This document shows, one piece after another, positions 1-5,009 of a stretch of DNA of 5,009 nt. Origin of the DNA: an uncultured Actinomycetes bacterium (GTDB taxonomy: Bacteria; Actinomycetota; Acidimicrobiia; Acidimicrobiales; Microtrichaceae). Below the pieces are notes generated by a model. The model made no database searches. It was not told the DNA's origin and saw only the letters and a program-made list of their open reading frames with translations. The stretch covers positions 1 to 5,009 of the forward strand of contig CAJBIS010000362.1 of the NCBI GenBank assembly GCA_903953195.1, in the 5' to 3' direction. Every line of letters starts with the position of its first letter. Position 1 is the first letter of the stretch. A program made the position numbers and the translations under genes.

Positions 1-8
1 CGCAGCGT

Positions 9-23
9 CGATCGGTCCGATCG
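9..23 (-). terminator. 15-bp palindrome downstream of the synthetase stop
   Basis: CGATCGG and CCGATCG flank a single T (9-23). In RNA this could form a short 5-bp stem with a 5-nt loop about 37 nt past the synthetase stop. No T-run follows within the window on the minus strand, so a terminator role is tentative. It could also be part of the local repeat family built on CGATC. Confidence 0.2.
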
Positions 24-63
24 GCCAGCCCGATCAGCCAGCCCGATCAGTCAGCCCGATCAG
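12..63. repeat. 13-bp tandem repeat at the 3' end of the synthetase gene
   Basis: Three consecutive 13-bp units lie at 25-37, 38-50 and 51-63. The first two are identical (CCAGCCCGATCAG) and the third differs only in its first base. A degenerate unit (9 of 13 matches) precedes them at 12-24. The last unit contains the TGA stop of the synthetase on the minus strand, so the array starts at the stop and runs into the downstream sequence. Confidence 0.75.
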
Positions 64-1697
64 GCGTCCGCCGGTCCGCGCTCCGCGGCGGCGCGCGCCC
101 AGCGGTAGTCCGCCTTGCCGGCGGGAGACCGTTCGATGTGCTCGACGATGACGAGCCCGCGCGGCACCTTGTAGCCCGCGAGCTGCTCCCGGGCGAACGC
201 CGCGAGGTCGTCGAGTTCCGGGGTGACCCCGTCGACGGGCTGGACGACGGCCGTGACCTGCTCGCCCCAGCGTTCGTGGGGCACGCCCACGACGACGACG
301 TCGTACACGCCGGGGTGCCCCTTGAGCACGCCCTCGACCTCCTCGGGGAACACCTTCTCGCCGCCGGTGTTGATGCTCACCGACCCGCGACCCAGCAGCA
401 CGACCGATCCGTCCGCCTCGACGGTCGCCATGTCACCGTTGAGCACGTAGCGCCGACCGTCGATCTCGACGAAGGTCTCGGCAGTCCGCTCCGGGGCGTT
501 GTGGTAGCGGAGCGGGAGGTACCCCGACTGGCCGACCCGACCGATGACGCCACTGCCGGGCTCGACGGGGCGGAGGTCGTCATCGAGCACGACCGTGCCG
601 TCGGCGACGCTGTCGAACCGGGCCGTGCCGGCACTCCGGCGACCCGGCTCGAGACGCGAACTCCCCTGGATGCCGGTCTCGGACGATCCGAAGCCGTCGG
701 TCAGCACGACGTTCGGCAGGATCGCCTGGATCCGATCCTTCGTGGCCGCGGCGAGCGGTGCGCCGCCGTTCGAGAACGCGAACAGCGAACTCACCTCGTA
801 GGGCCCGTTGGCGTCCCAGTCGTCACACAACGGCCGGGCCATCGCGTCGCCCACGACGGTGGTCGTCGACACGTGCTCGGCACCGATGGTCCGCCACACC
901 CGACCGGGGTCGAACGGACCACGGTCCAGCACGACACGGGCGCCGCAGAAGAACCACATGAACGACACCCACTGGGCCGCCGCGTGCATGAGCGGTGCGA
1001 GCGCATAGAAGGTGAACTCGAAGTCGACGATCCGATCGAGCAACTCGGCGGGTTCGGTCACCGGGCCGCTCATGCGCATCGGGTCGCCACCGCCGAGACA
1101 GCCGAAGAACGCGTCCCCCATGCGCCAGACGACACCCTTCGGCAGACCCGTCGTCCCGCCCGTGTAGATGACGTAGAGATCGTCGTCACTCCGGTCGGCC
1201 ACCCGCGGACGATCCGGACTCGCCGCAGCGATCGACTCGTCGAAGTCCGCGCCGCCCGGCAGCAGGGACAGGTCCACCGGGTCGCTGCCGTCGTCCACCA
1301 CCAGCGCGAGCCGCAGCTCGGGGAGGTCGTCGACGATGGCGGCGACGCGCGGGACGAACGACCGGTCGACCACCGTCGCCACCAGTCCGGCGTCGAGGTA
1401 CAGGTGTGCCAGTTCCGCGGCGGTGTACCGGAAGTTGACGTTCACGGGCACGGCGCGGAGCTTCCAGCACGCCAGCAGCGTCTCGAGATACTCCGACGAG
1501 TTCGTGAGGTGGCATCCGACGAAGTCGCCGGCGCCGACGCCGGCGTCCCCCAGCACGTGCGCCAGCCGGTTGGCCCGCTCCTCGAGCTGGCCGTAGGTCA
1601 ACCGGCGATCCCCGACGACGAGCGCCTCGCGCTCGGCGACCCGGTCGACGACCGCCTCCCAGATGTCGGCGAACTGGAACGTCTGCAGGGTCTCCAT
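60..1697 (-). CDS. Acyl-CoA synthetase (AMP-binding, FadD19-like)
   Basis: ANL-superfamily ligase that should activate a carboxylic acid with ATP to an acyl-adenylate and then load it onto CoA; probably cytosolic. The 545-residue length is normal for the family. Visible motifs are the ATP/phosphate loop YTGGTTGLPKG (178-188), DGFGSSETG (334-342), the NGD motif with D422, the hinge and A8 region GRGSVSINTGGEKVFPEEVE (436-455), and the C-terminal catalytic lysine in RSPAGKADYRW (K528). Several stretches (YTGGTTG-PKGV-WR, GRGSVSIN-GGEKV-PEEVE, AGYKVPR) match my memory of mycobacterial FadD19, a sterol side-chain CoA ligase, but paralogues are many and the substrate is unknown. I chose the ATG at 1697 because homology begins there (METLQTFQFADIWEAV). 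The frame opens further upstream at 1823, but that 42-residue extension is Arg/Pro/Gly-rich, crosses a perfect hairpin, and its ATG lies inside a candidate -10 box. No Shine-Dalgarno precedes 1697. The stop overlaps a 13-bp tandem repeat. Confidence 0.93.
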   Translation of the reverse strand: METLQTFQFADIWEAVVDRVAEREALVVGDRRLTYGQLEERANRLAHVLGDAGVGAGDFVGCHLTNSSEYLETLLACWKLRAVPVNVNFRYTAAELAHLYLDAGLVATVVDRSFVPRVAAIVDDLPELRLALVVDDGSDPVDLSLLPGGADFDESIAAASPDRPRVADRSDDDLYVIYTGGTTGLPKGVVWRMGDAFFGCLGGGDPMRMSGPVTEPAELLDRIVDFEFTFYALAPLMHAAAQWVSFMWFFCGARVVLDRGPFDPGRVWRTIGAEHVSTTTVVGDAMARPLCDDWDANGPYEVSSLFAFSNGGAPLAAATKDRIQAILPNVVLTDGFGSSETGIQGSSRLEPGRRSAGTARFDSVADGTVVLDDDLRPVEPGSGVIGRVGQSGYLPLRYHNAPERTAETFVEIDGRRYVLNGDMATVEADGSVVLLGRGSVSINTGGEKVFPEEVEGVLKGHPGVYDVVVVGVPHERWGEQVTAVVQPVDGVTPELDDLAAFAREQLAGYKVPRGLVIVEHIERSPAGKADYRWARAAAERGPADA

Positions 1698-1706
1698 CGG
1701 CGATCG

Positions 1707-1712
1707 ACCGTA
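1707..1712 (-). promoter_or_regulatory. Alternative -10 box (TACGGT) close to the synthetase start
   Basis: TACGGT fits the actinobacterial TANNNT -10 pattern and ends 9 nt before the synthetase ATG, so it could give a transcript with a 5' leader of only a few bases. This would explain the missing Shine-Dalgarno. No convincing -35 box lies at the right distance; the perfect palindrome is just upstream. It competes with the promoter proposed at 1823-1851. Confidence 0.2.
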
Positions 1713-1722
1713 GTGGACCCCG

Positions 1723-1800
1723 TCACGCGCACGGACCCCGGGACGCAAGCGTCCCGGGGTCCGGCACCAAGGTCGGGCACGCAGGCGATGGGGCGAGCAT
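1723..1800 (-). CDS. Candidate 25-codon leader peptide upstream of the acyl-CoA synthetase
   Basis: A short frame starts at ATG 1800 and ends at TGA 1725-1723. It is preceded by AGGAAGG (1813-1807) with a 6-nt spacer, the best Shine-Dalgarno in the window. The product begins MLAPSPACPTLV and has six prolines, two cysteines, no membrane segment and no run of one amino acid that would mark a classical attenuator. Codons 13 to 23 span the perfect inverted repeat at 1732-1763. The stop lies 25 nt before the synthetase ATG, which has no Shine-Dalgarno of its own, so translation of this frame could control or couple to the synthetase. It is in a different frame from the synthetase. It could also be a chance frame; no homologue is known to me. 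Confidence 0.35.
   Translation of the reverse strand: MLAPSPACPTLVPDPGTLASRGPCA
1732..1763 (-). promoter_or_regulatory. Perfect inverted repeat / RNA hairpin with CUUG tetraloop in the synthetase leader
   Basis: CGGACCCCGGGACGC at 1732-1746 is exactly complementary to 1749-1763, with two bases between, so 30 of 32 bases pair. In RNA from the minus strand the apex reads G-CUUG-C, the G-C-closed CUUG tetraloop known to be unusually stable. It sits 34 nt upstream of the synthetase ATG and inside the candidate leader peptide frame. No T-run follows on the minus strand, so a classical intrinsic terminator is not evident. It could be an attenuator, a U-less terminator for TetR transcripts, an mRNA-stabilising hairpin or a protein-binding palindrome. 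Confidence 0.6.
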
Positions 1801-1806
1801 GCGCTT

Positions 1807-1813
1807 CCTTCCT
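1807..1813 (-). promoter_or_regulatory. Strong Shine-Dalgarno AGGAAGG before ATG 1800
   Basis: AGGAAGG lies 6 nt upstream of ATG 1800. It cannot serve the synthetase ATG at 1697, which is about 110 nt downstream, and so it marks translation of the short leader frame. Confidence 0.45.
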
Positions 1814-1822
1814 CAGCGGACA

Positions 1823-1851
1823 TTGATACCGAGGGCCGGTCAGCGGGTAAA
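1823..1851 (-). promoter_or_regulatory. Candidate sigma70-type promoter for the synthetase leader
   Basis: On the minus strand TTTACC (1851-1846; 4 of 6 matches to TTGACA) is followed after exactly 17 bp by TATCAA (1828-1823; 4 of 6 matches to TATAAT). Transcription would start near 1817, just upstream of the AGGAAGG and ATG 1800. This order of promoter, ribosome-binding site and small frame supports a separate promoter for the synthetase rather than read-through from the TetR gene. Each hexamer is imperfect, so the call rests on spacing and context. Confidence 0.4.
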
Positions 1852-1936
1852 GCACCGACCGAATCTGTTCACCCTCCGTTGACGGAATCCGCTCCCGGAA
1901 CTGAACGACTGTGCGAAAGTCACGTCCCGGGCGGAC
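1852..1936. other. Gap after the TetR gene, no gene seen
   Basis: This stretch is less GC-rich than the flanking genes. It contains the small inverted repeat TCCGT-TG-ACGGA (1875-1886) and the 13-mer GTGCGAAAGTCAC (1911-1923), which resembles the palindrome ahead of the TetR gene. I see no convincing terminator for the TetR transcript and no coding frame with a start signal. Confidence 0.4.
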
Positions 1937-3187
1937 TCAGACCATGGGGACCAGGCGCAGCACCAGCTCCGCGACACGGTGTGGCGCGGCCGTCGGCCGG
2001 CTCAGCGCGTACGCCAGCGTCGTGTCCGCCAACAGCGTCGAGAGGTCACACCGCTCGCCATCGGAGAGCCCCGGCCGAACCGTCTCGAGCGAGCTGAGCA
2101 CGCCGCGCTCGATCGGCACGAGCGCCCGGATGTCGTCACGCCGCACCCGGTCCAGGTCGCCGCGCTCAGCCACCAGCGCGGCCGCGACGAACGGATCGGA
2201 CCGCGCCGCACGGACCAGCTCACAGAGGTAGTCGGCGAGCCCGACCTGGGCGTCGCCGCCGCGTCGCCGCTCGAGCGTCGCCCGCAGCTCCGGCATCCAG
2301 CGGACGAACGACACCGCCGCGACGCGCGACACCGAGCCGAACAGCTCGACGAGCGACCTGGGGTCGGAGTCCGAGGCGCGGGCGATCTGCGTGAGGGTCA
2401 CATCCCCGAGCGGCACCGAGAAGAGTCCGTGGGCGGCGACGGCGATCACGCGCCGTCGGTCGACGTCATCGGGGTCCGGCGACGGCGCCCCGGGGTCGAC
2501 GAACGCGACGTCGAGCTCCGAGATGTGCACCTCGTGGTGATTGGGCAGCATCAACGCGCTGGCCATCGCCACCACGGCGTCGGCGGCGAGATCGGGACGC
2601 ACCCCGTCGGGGTCGACGATCCACTGGTGGAACAGTCGCTCGACCATCGCGGTCATCGACCGAGCCATGTCGAGGCTCGTGAACGGCTCCGCGAAGTGTC
2701 GGTCGAACCGGTCGCACACGGCGTCGATCAGCGCCGTGAACGGCGGGAGGTACCGACCCCAGATGCGGTCGCGCAACGTGGCGGCGAGCTCGGCGCCGGC
2801 CTCGTGGGAACCGGTCGCGGCCAGCACCCGCATGAGCCGACGCTCGAAGTCGACCGACCGACCGGCGGTGAGCGCGTCCCAGTCGGCCTGCGTCGAGGTG
2901 CGCACCATGTCGACCAGCTCCATGTCGCTGTCGATCGTCCCCATGATCTCGACGAGCGCCTCGAGCGGAGTCAGGTCGATCGAGGCGATCATCGACTCGA
3001 TCATCCCGCGGGCCAGATCCTCGGGTCCGGCGAAGTGGTAGCTCACCGTCGACGGCGACAGGCCCATCCGATCGGCGATGTTCCGCATCGACACACCGGC
3101 GAGCAGCTGTTCCACGCCGAGTTCGTCGACCATCTCCCACGCGGTCGCCACGATCAGCTCTCGTGACTCCTCGCCCTTCCTCGACAT
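1937..3187 (-). CDS. TetR-family transcriptional regulator, tandem (two HTH units)
   Basis: Predicted DNA-binding regulator of 416 residues, about twice the usual 190-220 of TetR proteins. Residues 8-58 form a typical TetR N-terminal domain: ESRELIVATAWEMVDELGV, then the helix-turn-helix VSMRNIADRMGLSPSTVSYHF (32-52). A helical, ligand-binding-like region follows. Around 243-290 a second, more diverged TetR_N-like unit appears, RRRVIAVAAHGLFS then VTLTQIARASDSDPRSLVELFGS (263-285), followed by another helical region to the end. It therefore reads as two TetR proteins in one chain. I chose ATG 3187 because GAGGGAG (3198-3192) precedes it by 4 nt and the canonical domain starts there. A GTG at 3229 would add 14 basic residues. 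It lies 51 bp downstream of the hypothetical gene on the same strand, so cotranscription is possible. It may regulate the adjacent synthetase; the ligand is unknown. Confidence 0.88.
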   Translation of the reverse strand: MSRKGEESRELIVATAWEMVDELGVEQLLAGVSMRNIADRMGLSPSTVSYHFAGPEDLARGMIESMIASIDLTPLEALVEIMGTIDSDMELVDMVRTSTQADWDALTAGRSVDFERRLMRVLAATGSHEAGAELAATLRDRIWGRYLPPFTALIDAVCDRFDRHFAEPFTSLDMARSMTAMVERLFHQWIVDPDGVRPDLAADAVVAMASALMLPNHHEVHISELDVAFVDPGAPSPDPDDVDRRRVIAVAAHGLFSVPLGDVTLTQIARASDSDPRSLVELFGSVSRVAAVSFVRWMPELRATLERRRGGDAQVGLADYLCELVRAARSDPFVAAALVAERGDLDRVRRDDIRALVPIERGVLSSLETVRPGLSDGERCDLSTLLADTTLAYALSRPTAAPHRVAELVLRLVPMV

Positions 3188-3191
3188 CGAG

Positions 3192-3202
3192 CTCCCTCTC
3201 CC
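3192..3202 (-). promoter_or_regulatory. Purine-rich ribosome-binding site deciding the TetR start
   Basis: GGGAGAGGGAG sits 4 nt upstream of ATG 3187. No such signal precedes the in-frame GTG at 3229, so this favours the shorter 416-residue product. Confidence 0.55.
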
Positions 3203-3216
3203 GGCGCTTCGGCGGC

Positions 3217-3229
3217 GTGCGATTCGCAC
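3217..3229. promoter_or_regulatory. 13-bp palindrome, candidate TetR operator
   Basis: GTGCGATTCGCAC has two perfect 6-bp arms around one central base and lies 29 bp upstream of the chosen TetR start. TetR regulators commonly bind such palindromes ahead of their own gene. A 13-mer sharing 10 of 13 bases, GTGCGAAAGTCAC, lies at 1911-1923 just past the TetR stop and about 60 bp upstream of the synthetase promoter candidate. No clear -10 box accompanies the palindrome, so its role is inferred. Confidence 0.35.
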
Positions 3230-3238
3230 CCCACCGTC

Positions 3239-4000
3239 TCAGGATGGCACAACCAGGCGGTCTCCCGGCACGGCGGTCCGCGGCGTCGACGTCATCTGGA
3301 GCACGCCGAACCCGTCCGGCACCGAGTCGGTGTTCGCGCACCCGCCGTCCTCGTGCCGCTGGAACGACGTGGCGTACGTCGGCGGCGTCATCGTCACGCC
3401 CTCGAGCGTCGTGGCCCGCGGACGCGACCACCGCACCGCCACACCGGGCGCGTCACAGCGGGCGAACACCTCGGACCACACCGACGCCCCACGCGCGTAC
3501 GTGGCGCCGGGCACGGCGAGCGTGCGGATCGTCGTGACCGTCCCGTCCGGTGCTGCGACGACGCCGTCCCACGTGCCCGGATCGCGCCCCTGCTCGACTC
3601 GGAGTCGGTACGGCTCGCCGGCGCGCCACGCGAGGTCGCGGGTGTTCTCGTTGCCGACCGCCGAGCGCAGTGCCGACTCGGATCCGGCGAGCACCCGCCC
3701 GAGGCGGTCGTACCCGCCCCAGTTCACCGCCGTGGAGCCGGGGTGCCCCGGATGCCACTGCAGACCCAGGTGCGCGCCACCGAGGTGCTGGCCGGAGTCG
3801 TCGGCGAAATCGACCTGGAGCGCCCAGAAGTAGAGCTGTGGCACCGCCGGCGCCACGAGCACCTCGAGGTCGACCTCGACCGATCGGAAGGCGCCCGGTA
3901 GATCCCACAGCAGGTGGAACGACGACGCCCCGTTCGCCGACGGCGGGAAGCCGCTGGTCCGCTCGCCGAGACGCAGAATCCGCTGGAACCAGTTCGCCAC
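3239..4000 (-). CDS. Conserved-looking hypothetical protein, probable beta-rich fold
   Basis: 253 residues beginning VANWFQRILRLGERTSGF. I recognise no named family. No signal peptide or membrane segment is visible, so it is likely cytosolic. Residues 27-95 are rich in aromatic and beta-forming stretches (FHLLWDLPG, VEVDLEVLVAP, LYFWALQVDF, HLGLQWHPGHPG, AVNWGGY). Residues 119-200 continue the alternating pattern (NTRDLAWRAGEPYRLRVEQG, VWSEVFARCDAPGVAVRWS). This suggests a beta-sandwich or jelly-roll, loosely like DUF3472 or carbohydrate-binding proteins, but that is a guess. C182 and C221 are its only cysteines. GTG 4000 is the only sensible start: there is no ATG until residue 204, and the frame upstream runs antisense through the amidohydrolase gene. 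Only a weak AGG, 8 nt upstream, can act as ribosome-binding site. The stop is 51 bp before the TetR start, so the two may be cotranscribed. Confidence 0.75.
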   Translation of the reverse strand: MANWFQRILRLGERTSGFPPSANGASSFHLLWDLPGAFRSVEVDLEVLVAPAVPQLYFWALQVDFADDSGQHLGGAHLGLQWHPGHPGSTAVNWGGYDRLGRVLAGSESALRSAVGNENTRDLAWRAGEPYRLRVEQGRDPGTWDGVVAAPDGTVTTIRTLAVPGATYARGASVWSEVFARCDAPGVAVRWSRPRATTLEGVTMTPPTYATSFQRHEDGGCANTDSVPDGFGVLQMTSTPRTAVPGDRLVVPS

Positions 4001-4045
4001 CCCACCAGCCTGCCCGGACCGACCCGCCGGGGCCAACGGCGCACC

Positions 4046-4075
4046 TTCGAGCCGACGGCCACCACCACGTAGCAT
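4046..4075 (+). promoter_or_regulatory. Candidate leaderless promoter of the amidohydrolase-like gene
   Basis: TAGCAT (4070-4075) matches the actinobacterial TANNNT -10 pattern and ends 6 nt before ATG 4082, so transcription would begin at or next to the A of the start codon. TTCGAG (4046-4051) lies 18 bp upstream as a weak -35. There is no Shine-Dalgarno before 4082, which fits leaderless translation. The 81-bp spacer from 4001 to 4081 must also hold the control region of the divergent hypothetical gene, for which I see no clear -10. Confidence 0.5.
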
Positions 4076-4081
4076 CGGCGC

Positions 4082-4957
4082 ATGGCGATGCCGACCGACA
4101 TCCCGATCATCGACACGATGATCGGCTTCCCGAGCCAGGACCGGCGCGAGATCTACAAGTTCCTCGCCCCCGACCTCCGTGACGAGGAGAGCGGGACGTT
4201 CAAGATGCCGGCCCAGTACATGTTCAAGGACATTCCGGCCGAGATCGACGCCGACGTCGACCCGGTCGGCGTGACGCTCTACACGATGGACCGTTTCGGG
4301 GTCGCGCAGGGCATGACGAACGTCGGCAACGAGACCCGTGACGAGCCCCGACGCGCCGTGCGCGATCATCCGGACCGGTTCCTCCCGGCGCTCGAGGTCG
4401 ACCCGCGCCGCGGCATGGACGAGATCCGCCGCATCAAGCAGTTCCACGACGAGTTCGGGCTCGTGGCGCTCAGCACGTTCCCGTCCGGGTACCGCACGCC
4501 GATCAACGCGGCGCCCTACTACCCGATCTATGCGACCGCCGTGGAGCTCGGGTTGCCGATCTTCATCACCGTCGGCGTCCCGGGCCCGCGCGTCCCGCTC
4601 GAACCGCAGAAGGTCGAGTACCTCGACGAGGTCTGCTGGTTCTTTCCCGAGCTCACGATCGTGATGCGCCACGGTGCCGAACCGTGGGAGGACCTGGCCG
4701 TGAAGCTGATGCTCAAGTGGCCGAACCTCCACTACTCCACCTCGGCCTTCGCCCCGAAGCACTACCCGCAGGCGATCATCGACTACGCCAACACGCGCGG
4801 CGCGCAGAAGATCATCTACGCCGGGTACTTCCCCGCCGGGCTGACCTACGAGCGCATCATGACGGAGCTCCCGAACGTGCCGTTCCGCGACGAGGTCTGG
4901 CCACTGTTCCTGCGCGACAACGCCCGCCGGGTGCTCGGCCTCGACGACGGCTCCTGA
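4082..4957 (+). CDS. Amidohydrolase-2-like protein lacking most canonical metal ligands
   Basis: 291 residues, close to the usual length of the amidohydrolase-2 (ACMSD-like, TIM-barrel) family. Recognisable family blocks are IIDTMIG (9-15), KMPAQYMFKDIP (41-52), GLPIFITVGVPGPR (157-170), DEVCWFFPELTIVMRHGAEPW (182-202), LAVKLMLKWPNLHY (205-218), SAFAPKHYPQAIIDYANTRG (221-240) and YAGYFPAG (246-253). The superfamily metal site is largely absent. The N-terminal HxH is replaced by M13 and G15, the strand-5 His by T163, and the strand-8 Asp by Y249; only H197 remains. A hydrolase or decarboxylase activity should therefore not be assumed. As I recall, close relatives in actinobacteria share these changes, often near acyl-CoA metabolism genes. 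ATG 4082 is preferred over ATG 4088 because a -10 box sits 6 nt upstream. It is divergent from the hypothetical gene. No signal peptide is visible. Confidence 0.88.
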   Translation: MAMPTDIPIIDTMIGFPSQDRREIYKFLAPDLRDEESGTFKMPAQYMFKDIPAEIDADVDPVGVTLYTMDRFGVAQGMTNVGNETRDEPRRAVRDHPDRFLPALEVDPRRGMDEIRRIKQFHDEFGLVALSTFPSGYRTPINAAPYYPIYATAVELGLPIFITVGVPGPRVPLEPQKVEYLDEVCWFFPELTIVMRHGAEPWEDLAVKLMLKWPNLHYSTSAFAPKHYPQAIIDYANTRGAQKIIYAGYFPAGLTYERIMTELPNVPFRDEVWPLFLRDNARRVLGLDDGS

Positions 4958-4985
4958 CCGGAGCCAACCCCCGGGAATCACGGGG
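4949..4985 (+). terminator. Weak stem-loops at the end of the amidohydrolase-like gene
   Basis: GGCTCC (4949-4954) pairs perfectly with GGAGCC (4960-4965) around a 5-nt loop containing the stop codon. CCCCG (4969-4973) pairs with CGGGG (4981-4985) around 7 nt. Neither is followed by a T-run, so termination is only possible, not shown. The remaining bases to 5009 show nothing else. Confidence 0.25.
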
Positions 4986-5009
4986 TCGGCACCGGCGAGC
5001 CCCACTCCC

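Noticed and set aside
1698..1823. 42-residue N-terminal extension of the synthetase from ATG 1823
   Set aside because: The extension is Arg/Pro/Gly-rich, crosses a perfect hairpin, has no Shine-Dalgarno, and its ATG overlaps a candidate -10 box. Family homology begins at ATG 1697.
138..1826. 562-codon open frame on the plus strand opposite the synthetase
   Set aside because: It is antisense to a clear ANL ligase. The product is low-complexity, rich in His, Arg, Asp and Val with no recognisable domain, as expected from mirror codons of a GC-rich gene.
1821..1835. Apparent palindrome around CGGACATTGATACCG
   Set aside because: Only the outer three base pairs are complementary; the centre does not pair.
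1879..1907. Plus-strand TTGACG as a -35 box for an antisense transcript into the TetR gene
   Set aside because: No -10-like hexamer lies at 16-18 bp and no plus-strand gene follows.
1979..3166. 395-codon open frame on the plus strand opposite the TetR gene
   Set aside because: Biased Arg/His/Asp/Val composition with no domain, fully antisense to a convincing regulator.
2466..3431. 321-codon minus-strand frame overlapping the TetR and hypothetical genes
   Set aside because: It is in another frame of two better-supported genes and is dominated by Arg, Gly and Asp with no domain.
4001..5005. Minus-strand upstream extension of the hypothetical gene to GTG 5005
   Set aside because: This part is antisense to the whole amidohydrolase-like gene and reads as compositionally biased sequence. 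Ordinary protein sequence begins only at GTG 4000.

Overview
This 5,009-base window is GC-rich. Its codons strongly favour G or C in the third position, and long spurious open frames lie opposite the real genes. The encoded proteins (a FadD19-like acyl-CoA synthetase, a TetR regulator, an actinobacterial-looking hypothetical protein and an amidohydrolase-2 protein) and a candidate leaderless promoter point to a high-GC actinomycete. It could be a mycobacterium-like or Acidimicrobiia/Ilumatobacter-like organism, but the lineage below phylum is a guess. I see no mobile element, tRNA, rRNA or CRISPR.

Layout: three genes lie on the minus strand and one on the plus strand. From right to left on minus they are a conserved hypothetical protein (3239-4000), a 416-residue TetR-type regulator with two apparent helix-turn-helix units (1937-3187), and an acyl-CoA synthetase (60-1697). 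The amidohydrolase-like gene (4082-4957, plus) is divergent from the hypothetical gene across an 81-bp spacer. That spacer carries a TANNNT -10 motif placed for a leaderless transcript. The minus-strand gaps are 51 bp (hypothetical to TetR) and 239 bp (TetR to synthetase).

The 239-bp gap is the most structured part of the window. On the minus strand it holds, in order, a sigma70-like promoter (TTTACC, 17 bp, TATCAA), a strong Shine-Dalgarno, a 25-codon open frame, and a perfect 15-bp-arm inverted repeat inside that frame. The transcribed hairpin would be capped by a CUUG tetraloop closed by G-C. The small frame stops 25 nt before the synthetase ATG. Together this looks like a regulatory 5' leader, although the function is inferred.

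How the genes may work together: the synthetase activates a carboxylic acid as its CoA thioester, and the TetR protein is a plausible ligand-responsive regulator of this lipid or acid catabolism locus. A 13-bp palindrome just ahead of the TetR gene is a possible autoregulatory operator. The amidohydrolase-like protein lacks most of the metal ligands of its superfamily, so its chemistry is uncertain. No substrate can be assigned from sequence alone.
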